Positions 1 to 7,251 of a stretch of DNA of 64,000 nt are shown here, piece after piece. Origin of the DNA: Methylohalomonas sp034521715 (GTDB lineage: Bacteria > Pseudomonadota > Gammaproteobacteria > Methylohalomonadales > Methylohalomonadaceae); assembly GCA_034521715.1 (NCBI GenBank), contig JAXHLY010000003.1, positions 248,001 to 312,000 of the forward strand, written 5' to 3'. The translations under genes were made by a program, and so were the position numbers. Position 1 is the first letter of the stretch; every line of letters starts with the position of its first letter. The notes beneath the pieces were generated by a model. That model searched no databases, had not been told where the DNA came from, and saw only the letters and a program-made list of their open reading frames with translations.

Positions 1-465
1 GCGGTCGAATACCCGCATGTAGGAAATCGGGCCGCTGGCGCGGGAATTGGTGCCGCGAACCAGCGCGCCCTTGGGGCGGATGGCGGAAAAGTCATAGCCG
101 ACACCGCCGCCGCGGCGCATGGTCTCGGCGGCTTCCGCCAGCGCCGTGTAAATGCCCGGTTTGCCGTTGATGATCTCGGTAATGGAGTCACCGACCGGCT
201 GCACGAAACAGTTGATGAGCGTGGCGCAGAGCTCGGTCCCGGCGGCGGAATTGATGCGTCCGGCAGGTATAAAACCCTCGCTCTGGGCCTGGTAAAAAAC
301 CGCGTCCCAGTGGTCCGGGTCCGGTTCCAGCAGCGCCAGCACTCGGGCCACGCGTTGGCGGACGTCTTCAATGCTGGCTTCGTCGCCTTTGGCATACTTT
401 TCCAGCAGCACGTCACGGCTGACCTGTTGGGAGGCGAGTTCCAGGGATTCAGGGGCTTTTTTCAT
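1..465 (-). CDS. nrdJ: Adenosylcobalamin-dependent (class II) ribonucleoside-diphosphate reductase, N-terminal fragment
   Basis: The reverse strand from the ATG at 463-465 to the left edge encodes about 155 residues in one open frame. It holds stretches typical of class II reductases: FIPAGRINSAAGTELCATLI, then NCFVQPVGDSI, then ETMRRGGGVGYDFS and the IRPKGALVRGTNSRASGP segment. Class II enzymes reduce ribonucleotides to deoxyribonucleotides using a coenzyme B12 radical, with or without oxygen. The protein is cut by the window edge, so most of the barrel and the catalytic cysteines are not visible. No strong Shine-Dalgarno precedes the chosen start. The gene diverges from carA across a 712-bp gap. 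Family call is firm from the sequence blocks; the start is less certain. Confidence 0.85.
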   Translation of the reverse strand, partial: MKKAPESLELASQQVSRDVLLEKYAKGDEASIEDVRQRVARVLALLEPDPDHWDAVFYQAQSEGFIPAGRINSAAGTELCATLINCFVQPVGDSITEIINGKPGIYTALAEAAETMRRGGGVGYDFSAIRPKGALVRGTNSRASGPISYMRVFDR

Positions 466-654
466 CGGCTGTTCAGACTCGGTCTAATAGGTTGTTATTC
501 AATATCTGGGTAATGCCAGAACAATAATACATAGATGTTGGGTTGTGCCAGTCCGAAAGTGACTCCGACCTGCAATTTTTTTGACGTGTCACGACTCGCC
601 CCTGGTTCCACCCGGATGCGCTGCTGCGGGGCCACCCTCAGCAAATATCTACGC

Positions 655-677
655 AAGAATATGAATCATTCTCATAT
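655..677. promoter_or_regulatory. Possible Fur-like operator
   Basis: Bases 659-664 and 672-677 form a perfect inverted repeat, ATATGA and TCATAT, with a 7-base spacer. The run at 664-673 matches the right half of the 19-bp Fur consensus at 9 of 10 positions, and about 13 of 19 overall by eye. It lies about 190 bp upstream of nrdJ on the divergent side. Chance occurrence cannot be excluded. Confidence 0.2.
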
Positions 678-1104
678 AAACAGGGTGTCAGCTGCCGGTG
701 CCCGTGGCGACGGCTTTGCAGCCGCTTGCCTGGCGTAGCAGTCATTCAATCATTATCGAACCGAGGCAGCGGACATGTGAGGCGGCCGGCAGCATTAATG
801 ACGATCTCTCTGGTTACTATTTATCATCCGGGTACGACAGGAACCGGTGCCCTTCAGTAACCATTCGATATGCCTTGTGCGGCCAGAAAGCTGGTTCAGC
901 GTGCACGGACGGCATCCGGTCCTGGCGGTACGGCACGTGGCTGTGATGTGCTTCAAAGTTTGATGAATTTCAGTCCGCAGTCAGGAGCAGAGCCAGTCCC
1001 GATTGGATTTTGGTTTCTGAATCATTAAGTTAGGTTATTCATGCAATAACTTGCAGTGCATAGACCAGGCGGGGCAAGTTCGGTAAAATTCCGGCAGTTC
1101 TAGG

Positions 1105-1134
1105 AGCGGGAGTACCCGGCGGGTGACTCCCGCT
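1105..1134 (+). promoter_or_regulatory. Strong hairpin in the carA leader
   Basis: AGCGGGAGT (1105-1113) pairs perfectly with ACTCCCGCT (1126-1134). The enclosed ACCC and GGGT continue the stem past a single bulged G, leaving a GGC loop. It sits about 45 bases before the carA start. No uridine run follows, so it is not a classic terminator. It could be a leader element tuning carA expression in response to pyrimidine or arginine, but that is inference. Confidence 0.35.
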
Positions 1135-1177
1135 TTGCATGTCTGGCGTTCGATTTCATCATTGTGGAGACTTTCTA

Positions 1178-2320
1178 TTGGCTAAACCGGCCCTGCTGGC
1201 GCTCGAAGACGGCAGTCTGTTCAATGGCCGCGCCATCGGCACAGAAGGACAGACTGTGGGAGAGGTTGTTTTCAATACGGCAATTACCGGTTATCAGGAA
1301 ATCCTCACTGATCCCTCTTATTACAAACAGATCATCACACTGACCCAGCCGCATATCGGCAATGTCGGCACCAATCCGGAAGATGAAGAATCCCTGCGTA
1401 TCTATGCCGCGGGGCTGGTGATACGCGACCTGCCGGTAGAGCTCAGTAACTGGCGTTCGACATCCCCGCTGCGGGATTACCTCGTCCAGAATGGTATTGT
1501 TGCGATCGCCGATATCGATACCCGCCGCCTGACCCGGCTTCTGCGTGAGAAGGGTGCCCAGCGTGGTTGTATCGTCGCTGGTGATGATATCGATGAAAAG
1601 GCCGCTGTCGGCGCGGCGCGTGAATGTGCCGGCCTCAAGGGCGCTGATCTGGCCCAGGAGGTGACTACCGACAGTGCCTACGAATGGCGCAAGGGCAGCT
1701 GGCAGCTGCATGACGGCGACGGCGAAGTCGCGGCCGATACGCTGCAATGGAATGTCATTGCCTATGATTATGGTATCAAGCGCAATATCCTGCGCATTCT
1801 CACCGATCTCGGCTGCCGCCTTACCGTCGTGCCGGCGAAAACACCAATCAAGGAAGTGCTGGCGGAAAAGCCGCACGGCCTATTTTTTTCCAATGGCCCG
1901 GGCGATCCGGACCCCTGCGATTACGCGATTGATGCCATTCGCGAGTGCATTGCCGTTCAGGTGCCGACCTTCGGCATCTGCCTTGGCCATCAGCTGCTGG
2001 GCCTGGCCGGCGGCGGCAGGACTATCAAGATGAAGTTCGGGCATCACGGCGCCAATCATCCCGTGGTCGATATCGATTCGGGCCGCGTGATGATTACCAG
2101 CCAGAATCACGGCTTTGCAGTGGATGAAACGTCACTGCCAGAGGACATGAAAACGACACACCGGTCGCTGTTCGATGGAACACTGCAGGGTATTCATCAT
2201 AAAACCGCACCGGCGTTCGGTTTTCAGGGGCATCCCGAAGCCAGCCCGGGTCCGCATGATGTTAAACCCCTGTTTGACCACTTTATTGAATTAATGCAGT
2301 CCGCGAATGAACGCAAATGA
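1178..2320 (+). CDS. carA: Carbamoyl-phosphate synthase, small (glutaminase) subunit
   Basis: CarA hydrolyses glutamine and passes ammonia to CarB for carbamoyl phosphate, the precursor of pyrimidines and arginine. I choose the TTG at 1178 rather than the ATG at 1139: it gives the usual LAKPALLALEDGS N-terminus, 380 residues, and a GGAGA ribosome binding site at 1166-1170. The class I amidotransferase triad is visible: Cys268 in GICLGHQ, His352 and Glu354 in GHPEASPGP. The last codons and stop lie inside the left arm of the 31-bp inverted repeat (2298-2328), so the C-terminus SANERK is repeat-encoded. Normally carB follows directly; here a foreign-looking gene is inserted between. Confidence 0.96.
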   Translation: MAKPALLALEDGSLFNGRAIGTEGQTVGEVVFNTAITGYQEILTDPSYYKQIITLTQPHIGNVGTNPEDEESLRIYAAGLVIRDLPVELSNWRSTSPLRDYLVQNGIVAIADIDTRRLTRLLREKGAQRGCIVAGDDIDEKAAVGAARECAGLKGADLAQEVTTDSAYEWRKGSWQLHDGDGEVAADTLQWNVIAYDYGIKRNILRILTDLGCRLTVVPAKTPIKEVLAEKPHGLFFSNGPGDPDPCDYAIDAIRECIAVQVPTFGICLGHQLLGLAGGGRTIKMKFGHHGANHPVVDIDSGRVMITSQNHGFAVDETSLPEDMKTTHRSLFDGTLQGIHHKTAPAFGFQGHPEASPGPHDVKPLFDHFIELMQSANERK

Positions 2321-2328
2321 ACGCGAAT
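2298..2328 (+). repeat. Left arm of 31-bp inverted repeat around the GxxExxY gene
   Basis: These 31 bases are the reverse complement of 2759-2789 with one mismatch (TGAACGCG against TAAACGCG). The arm is built from a 10-base period of the form (A/G)AATGAACGC. It overlaps the last codons and stop codon of carA. A one-period-shorter relative is at 49398-49418. Confidence 0.9.
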
Positions 2329-2362
2329 GGGATGACAAATCCGAGGGAATAGCAGGTGACTT

Positions 2363-2752
2363 ATGGAATTTCAGAAAAGGATTTCTGAACGAGTAATAGG
2401 TTGTGCCATGACAGTCAGCAGCACTTTGGGTGTGGGTTTTACAGAATCTGTGTATGAAAATGCTCTTGCAATCGAGCTGATGAAGTCGGAATTGTCATTT
2501 GAACGGCAAAAGCCACTACAAGTAAGTTATAGGAACAAAATTGTTGGCAATTTTTATGCGGATTTTATAGTTGAAGATAAATTAATTTTAGAACTGAAAG
2601 CTTTAAGCCAGTTGCGCTCTGAACACGAAGCACAAGTAATGAATTACCTCAAGGCGGGTAATTTAAATGCGGGGCTTTTGTTGAATTTTGGTTCGCCTCG
2701 ACTTGGTATCAAAAGAATAGTTTTGAATTATGCTGAACATAAAGCCATTTGA
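2363..2752 (+). CDS. GxxExxY family protein (PD-(D/E)XK nuclease-like)
   Basis: A 129-residue protein with the family signature G-F-T-E-S-V-Y near residues 26-32. A candidate nuclease core follows: Asp in YADFIVEDK and the ELK of LILELKAL, the D...ExK pattern of PD-(D/E)XK folds. The family (Pfam PDDEXK_3) is widespread, small and functionally uncharacterised. The gene is visibly AT-richer than carA and carB, with codons such as TTA, ATA and AAA that its neighbours avoid. It is enclosed by a near-perfect 31-bp inverted repeat and splits the usual carAB pair, so it looks acquired as a unit. The ATG at 2363 has AGGTG at 2354-2358 upstream. Whether it cuts nucleic acid is unknown. Confidence 0.85.
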   Translation: MEFQKRISERVIGCAMTVSSTLGVGFTESVYENALAIELMKSELSFERQKPLQVSYRNKIVGNFYADFIVEDKLILELKALSQLRSEHEAQVMNYLKAGNLNAGLLLNFGSPRLGIKRIVLNYAEHKAI

Positions 2753-2758
2753 ATTCTT

Positions 2759-2789
2759 ATTCGCGTTTATTTGCGTTCATTCGCGGACT
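2759..2789 (-). repeat. Right arm of 31-bp inverted repeat around the GxxExxY gene
   Basis: This arm matches 2298-2328 in inverted orientation at 30 of 31 positions. It begins 6 bases after the GxxExxY stop codon and ends 12 bases before the carB ATG, so it occupies the place where the carB ribosome binding site should be. Confidence 0.9.
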
Positions 2790-2801
2790 TTTGACTAAAT
2801 A

Positions 2802-5800
2802 ATGCCTAAAAGAACCGACATTGAATCCATTCTTATCATAGGAGCCGGCCCGATCGTCATTGGTCAGGCCTGTGAGTTTGATTATTCCGGCGCCCAGGCC
2901 TGCAAGGCGCTGAAGGAAGAGGGTTATCGTGTCATTCTGGTGAATTCGAATCCGGCCACCATCATGACGGATCCGGAAATGGCCCATGCGACCTACATCG
3001 AGCCGGTACGCTGGCAGGTGGTCGAGAAAATAATCGAAAAAGAACAGCCGCACGCCTTGTTGCCAACCATGGGCGGCCAGGTGGCACTGAACTGCGCTCT
3101 CGATCTCTACAAGCGCGGTATTCTTGAAAAGCATGGAGTACAGCTTATCGGTGCCTCGCGTGAGGCCATCGACAAGGCCGAGGACCGCCAGTTGTTCCGC
3201 GAAGCCATGGCGCGCATAGGCCTGGCGACCCCACACTCAGAGATTGCCCATACCCTGGAAGAGGCACGGGCCATTCAGGCTGATATCGGTTTTCCGACCA
3301 TTATCCGGCCGTCGTTTACCATGGGCGGTTCCGGTGGTGGTATCGCCTATAATCGCGAAGAGTTCAATGACATTGTTGAACGCGGCCTGAAAGAATCCCT
3401 GAACCATGAAGTATTGCTGGAACAGTCGGTGCTCGGCTGGAAGGAATACGAAATGGAAGTGGTGCGGGACCGTAACGATAATTGCATCATTATCTGCTCG
3501 ATCGAAAACGTCGATCCCATGGGCGTACACACCGGTGATTCGATCACCGTGGCACCGGCACTGACCCTGACCGACAAGGAATACCAGATCATGCGCGATG
3601 CATCGATTGCGGTATTGCGCGAGATCGGTGTCGAGACCGGCGGGTCCAATGTTCAGTTTGCGGTCAATCCGGCTGACGGCTCGCTGATCGTGATCGAAAT
3701 GAACCCGCGCGTCTCGCGTTCCTCGGCGCTGGCATCCAAGGCGACCGGTTTCCCCATCGCCAAGGTTGCTGCCAAGCTGGCTGTCGGTTACACATTGGAT
3801 GAACTGGCGAATGAAATTACCGGCGGTGCAACGCCGGCCTCGTTCGAGCCGACCATAGACTATGTCGTTACCAAGATACCGCGGTTTACCTTTGAAAAAT
3901 TTCCGCACGCGGATGATCGCCTGACCACCCAGATGAAATCGGTCGGCGAAGTCATGGCCATCGGCCGGACGTTCCAGGAGTCACTGCAGAAGGCCATTCG
4001 CGGCCTGGAGACCGATCATGACGGTTTTACCGAACGGCTGAAGGCGGACGAACCCGATGTGATGGACAAGATCATTGCCGAATTGCGTGTACCGCGTGCA
4101 GAGCGCCTCTGGTATATCGGCGAGGCATTTCGATTCGGCATGACTATCGAGGAAGTTCATGACCATACCTGGATCGATCCCTGGTTCCTCGCCCAGATCC
4201 ACGATCTGATGCTCGAGGAAGGCCAGGTCAAGACCGACGGCCTGGCCGGCCTGACGGCCGAGCGTATCGTTCAGCTCAAGCGCAAGGGTTTTTCCGATCG
4301 GAGGTTGGCCCGGCTGCTGGGCACTCATGAGGATGAAATCCGCGGTCTGCGCCATGAGCACAATATCCGGCCGGTCTATAAACGTGTCGATTCGTGTGCC
4401 GCTGAATTCGCCACGCCGACTGGCTACATGTATTCGACCTACGAGGAAGAGAACGAGGCCGAGCCGACCGATCGCAGAAAGATCATGGTGCTCGGCGGAG
4501 GTCCCAACCGTATCGGCCAGGGCATTGAATTCGATTACTGCTGCGTGCATGCCGCATTCGCCATGCGCGAACTCGGTTATGAAACGATCATGGTGAACTG
4601 TAATCCGGAAACAGTATCGACGGATTACGATACTTCCGACCGTTTGTATTTTGAACCGCTGTCACTTGAAGATGTGCTTGAGATCATCGATCTGGAAAAA
4701 CCTGAGGGGATCATCATTCAGTACGGTGGCCAGACGCCGCTGAAACTGGCACGGTCGCTGGACAGGGCCGGTGCACCGATTATCGGCACGTCACCGGATT
4801 CGATCGATCTGGCCGAGGACCGGGAACGCTTCCAGCGATTGTTGAATGACCTTAATCTGCAGCAGCCGCCGAACCGCACGGCGCGCACGCTGGAACAGGC
4901 CATCACTCTGGCCGAGGAGATCGATTATCCGCTCGTCGTCAGGCCATCCTATGTGCTAGGTGGCCGGGCCATGGAGATCGTTTTCAGCGAGGAAGACCTG
5001 CGTGAGTACATGGACAAGGCGGTATCGGTATCGCACGAATCGCCGGTTTTGCTGGATCGTTTTCTGAATGATGCCATTGAAGTGGATGTGGATGCCGTAT
5101 CCGACGGTACCGATGTCGTCATCGGCGGCATCATGGAACACATCGAACAGGCGGGCGTGCACTCCGGTGACTCGGCCTGCTGCCTGCCGCCGCACAGTCT
5201 GAGCAGGGAAGTCCAGGACCAGATCGCCGAGCAGGTACACAGCATGGCCCGGGGCCTGAATGTCGTCGGGCTGATGAATGTCCAGTTCGCGATCCAGAAT
5301 GGTGCGATTTTCGTACTGGAAGTGAACCCGCGCGCCTCGCGTACTGTCCCATTTGTCTCCAAGGCGACCGGCGAGCCACTCGCCAAGATTGCCGCCCGCT
5401 GCATGGTCGGGCAGACGCTCAAACAACAGGATTTCACACAGGCGATTGTTCCCGACTATTATTCAGTCAAGGAAGCGGTATTCCCGTTTATCAAGTTCCC
5501 CGGTGTCGACCCGTTACTGGGGCCTGAGATGAAGTCCACCGGCGAGGTCATGGGTATTGGCATGAATTTCGGTGAGGCCTACGGCAAGGCCCAGCTGGCC
5601 GCCAATCAGCTTATCCCGCGCAATGGCCTGGCTTTTATCAGCGTCCGTGATGCCGACAAGGCCCAGGCCCAGATCGTTGCGGCGGAGCTGGACCGGCTCG
5701 GCTTTACTCTGTGTGCCACGCATGGCACGGCACGCGCACTGCGCGATGCCGGCCTGAAATGTCTTGGTGTGAACAAGGTCAGGGAAGGCCAGCCGCATAT

Positions 5801-6032
5801 CGTGGACATGTTGAAAAATGACGAGATTAACCTCATCGTGAATACGACAGAAGGCAAACAGGCGATCGCCGACTCGTTCACGATTCGGCGCACCGCCCTG
5901 CAGCACCAGGTGTTCTACACGACCACCATGGCCGGCGCGACCGCTACCATTCTTGCTCTCAAGGAAAAGGATTCGCATCGCGTTAACCGGCTGCAGGACC
6001 TGCATCAGGGAGTTATCAGTACGCATGAGTAA
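2802..6032 (+). CDS. carB: Carbamoyl-phosphate synthase, large subunit
   Basis: CarB (1076 residues) makes carbamoyl phosphate from bicarbonate, ammonia delivered by CarA, and two ATP. The N-terminal half begins PKRTDIESILIIGAGPIVIG and carries the ATP-grasp segment with GGSGGGIAYN near 175. The homologous second half starts near 560 (KIMVLGGGPNRIGQGIEFDY). A C-terminal allosteric domain near 945-1076 is of the methylglyoxal-synthase-like fold. No good Shine-Dalgarno is visible because the inverted repeat occupies 2759-2789; expression may rely on read-through from carA or on the inserted element. Its stop overlaps the greA start by 8 bases. No frameshift is seen. Confidence 0.97.
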   Translation: MPKRTDIESILIIGAGPIVIGQACEFDYSGAQACKALKEEGYRVILVNSNPATIMTDPEMAHATYIEPVRWQVVEKIIEKEQPHALLPTMGGQVALNCALDLYKRGILEKHGVQLIGASREAIDKAEDRQLFREAMARIGLATPHSEIAHTLEEARAIQADIGFPTIIRPSFTMGGSGGGIAYNREEFNDIVERGLKESLNHEVLLEQSVLGWKEYEMEVVRDRNDNCIIICSIENVDPMGVHTGDSITVAPALTLTDKEYQIMRDASIAVLREIGVETGGSNVQFAVNPADGSLIVIEMNPRVSRSSALASKATGFPIAKVAAKLAVGYTLDELANEITGGATPASFEPTIDYVVTKIPRFTFEKFPHADDRLTTQMKSVGEVMAIGRTFQESLQKAIRGLETDHDGFTERLKADEPDVMDKIIAELRVPRAERLWYIGEAFRFGMTIEEVHDHTWIDPWFLAQIHDLMLEEGQVKTDGLAGLTAERIVQLKRKGFSDRRLARLLGTHEDEIRGLRHEHNIRPVYKRVDSCAAEFATPTGYMYSTYEEENEAEPTDRRKIMVLGGGPNRIGQGIEFDYCCVHAAFAMRELGYETIMVNCNPETVSTDYDTSDRLYFEPLSLEDVLEIIDLEKPEGIIIQYGGQTPLKLARSLDRAGAPIIGTSPDSIDLAEDRERFQRLLNDLNLQQPPNRTARTLEQAITLAEEIDYPLVVRPSYVLGGRAMEIVFSEEDLREYMDKAVSVSHESPVLLDRFLNDAIEVDVDAVSDGTDVVIGGIMEHIEQAGVHSGDSACCLPPHSLSREVQDQIAEQVHSMARGLNVVGLMNVQFAIQNGAIFVLEVNPRASRTVPFVSKATGEPLAKIAARCMVGQTLKQQDFTQAIVPDYYSVKEAVFPFIKFPGVDPLLGPEMKSTGEVMGIGMNFGEAYGKAQLAANQLIPRNGLAFISVRDADKAQAQIVAAELDRLGFTLCATHGTARALRDAGLKCLGVNKVREGQPHIVDMLKNDEINLIVNTTEGKQAIADSFTIRRTALQHQVFYTTTMAGATATILALKEKDSHRVNRLQDLHQGVISTHE

Positions 6033-6501
6033 ATCGCCAATGACAGCCAGAGGCGCGGAGAAACTGCGCGAACAGCTCAACCGGATGAAATCCGTTGAGA
6101 GGCCAAAGATTATTGAGGCTATTGCCGAGGCACGTGCGCATGGCGACCTGAGTGAGAATGCGGAATATCATGCTGCCAAGGAACAGCAGAGTTTTATCGA
6201 GGGCCGCATCAAGGAAATCGAATCCCACCTTGCCGACGCGCAGATCATTGATGTTACGACATTGAATGCCAACGGCAAGGTTGTTTTCGGTGCAACGGTC
6301 GATCTTTTGCACCTGGAGAAGGATACCGAGGTTACCTACCAGATCGTCGGTGAGATGGAAGCCGACATTGATGCCGGCCTGATTTCTATCAATTCACCGA
6401 TTGCACGTGCGCTGATCGGCAAGAACGAAGGTGATGTTACCAGTGTCCAGGCACCCGGTGGTGAAGTTGAATACGAGATTCTGGAAGTACGATATGAATA
6501 A
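6025..6501 (+). CDS. greA: Transcription elongation factor GreA
   Basis: GreA rescues backtracked RNA polymerase by stimulating cleavage of the 3' end of the transcript. I place the start at the ATG at 6025 (MSKSPMTARGAEKLREQL), giving 158 residues, the usual length; a longer in-frame extension to 5953 lies within carB. The N-terminal coiled coil carries the acidic tip in HGDLSENAEYHAAKEQQ near 42-58. The C-terminal FKBP-like domain ends with EVEYEILEVRYE. The overlap with carB suggests translational coupling. The small RNA-binding gene yhbY, often found between greA and rlmE, is absent. Confidence 0.96.
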   Translation: MSKSPMTARGAEKLREQLNRMKSVERPKIIEAIAEARAHGDLSENAEYHAAKEQQSFIEGRIKEIESHLADAQIIDVTTLNANGKVVFGATVDLLHLEKDTEVTYQIVGEMEADIDAGLISINSPIARALIGKNEGDVTSVQAPGGEVEYEILEVRYE

Positions 6502-6581
6502 CGTGAATCGTTACTCGTGAATCGTTGTTCGTCAGTGTTCGTAATAGCTATGCGATTCACGTTTCACGTTTCACGATTCAC
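6502..6581. repeat. 7-bp-periodic repeat pair between greA and rlmE
   Basis: Heptads CGTGAAT, CGTTACT, CGTGAAT, CGTTGTT, CGTCAGT run from 6502 to 6536. An inverted block GATTCAC, GTTTCAC, GTTTCAC, GATTCAC runs from 6554 to 6581. The two blocks can pair. The second block ends 3 bases before the rlmE ATG, leaving no room for a normal ribosome binding site. Related heptad blocks occur at 9223, 22847, 49319 and 49662. Confidence 0.75.
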
Positions 6582-6584
6582 GGT

Positions 6585-7202
6585 ATGAGCCGGTCCCGCA
6601 GCCGCGGCTGGTTCCGGAAGCACAGCGGCGATCCCTATGTCCGTCAGGCCCGGGCCGCCAAATATCGTGCCCGTTCGGCTTTTAAGCTGGCTGAACTCGA
6701 CCGACGGGAAAAACTGTTCAGACCGGGCCAGACCATCATCGATCTGGGGGCGGCACCTGGCAGCTGGTCGCAGTATGCCCGCGAGCGGCTCGGGGGAAAC
6801 GGCCGTATACTGGCCATCGATCGCCTCGCCATGGATCCCATAGAGGGAGTTGATATCATCCAGGGTGATTTGGCTGATCCCGGCCTGGTAGAGCAGTGCA
6901 TGATCTGGCTGGGCGAACAGCGTGCCGACCTTGTAATTTCCGATGCGGCCCCCAATCTAACAGGTATCAACGTGACGGATCAGGCCAATATGGTGGAACT
7001 GGCACGCCTGTTGTCCGGCATGGCCCGCCAGACACTGAAACCGGGCGGGCATTTTCTGATCAAGCTGTTCCAGGGCGTGGAACTGGATGCGTATGTTACG
7101 GATTTGCGGGAACATTTTCGTGAGATTGTGACTCGAAAACCACAGGCCTCTAAAGATGCCTCGCGCGAGGTGTATGTCCTTGCGCGTGGCTATAATGTAT
7201 AG
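6585..7202 (+). CDS. rlmE: 23S rRNA (uridine-2'-O)-methyltransferase RlmE (FtsJ/RrmJ)
   Basis: RlmE methylates the 2'-OH of a conserved uridine in the A loop of 23S rRNA using S-adenosylmethionine. The 205-residue protein starts MSRSRSRGWFRKHSGDPYV. It has the AdoMet site IIDLGAAPGSWSQYA near 50-64 and DLVISDAAPNLTGI near 115-128, and the catalytic K-D-K-E pattern is consistent with RARSAFKL, the SDAAPN Asp and HFLIKLFQG. The start at 6585 is chosen from family alignment; the region just upstream is repeat sequence. ftsH follows 49 bases downstream, the usual order. Confidence 0.95.
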   Translation: MSRSRSRGWFRKHSGDPYVRQARAAKYRARSAFKLAELDRREKLFRPGQTIIDLGAAPGSWSQYARERLGGNGRILAIDRLAMDPIEGVDIIQGDLADPGLVEQCMIWLGEQRADLVISDAAPNLTGINVTDQANMVELARLLSGMARQTLKPGGHFLIKLFQGVELDAYVTDLREHFREIVTRKPQASKDASREVYVLARGYNV

Positions 7203-7251
7203 TGAATAACAGAGTTTCTTTATGGCAATCAGGACGTTGTGAGGAATTAGA

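Larger units (their letters stand above)
466..1177. other. Long divergent intergenic region between nrdJ and carA
   Basis: No convincing gene is seen in these 712 bases. An 82-codon frame at 698-946 has no recognisable motif and no ribosome binding site, so I do not call it. The region must hold the promoters of nrdJ (leftward) and carA (rightward). It also contains a Fur-like palindrome near 655-677 and a strong hairpin at 1105-1134 just before carA. Confidence 0.6.

Noticed and set aside
698..946. 82-codon frame in the nrdJ-carA gap
   Set aside because: No ribosome binding site, no motif and no coding bias that I can see.
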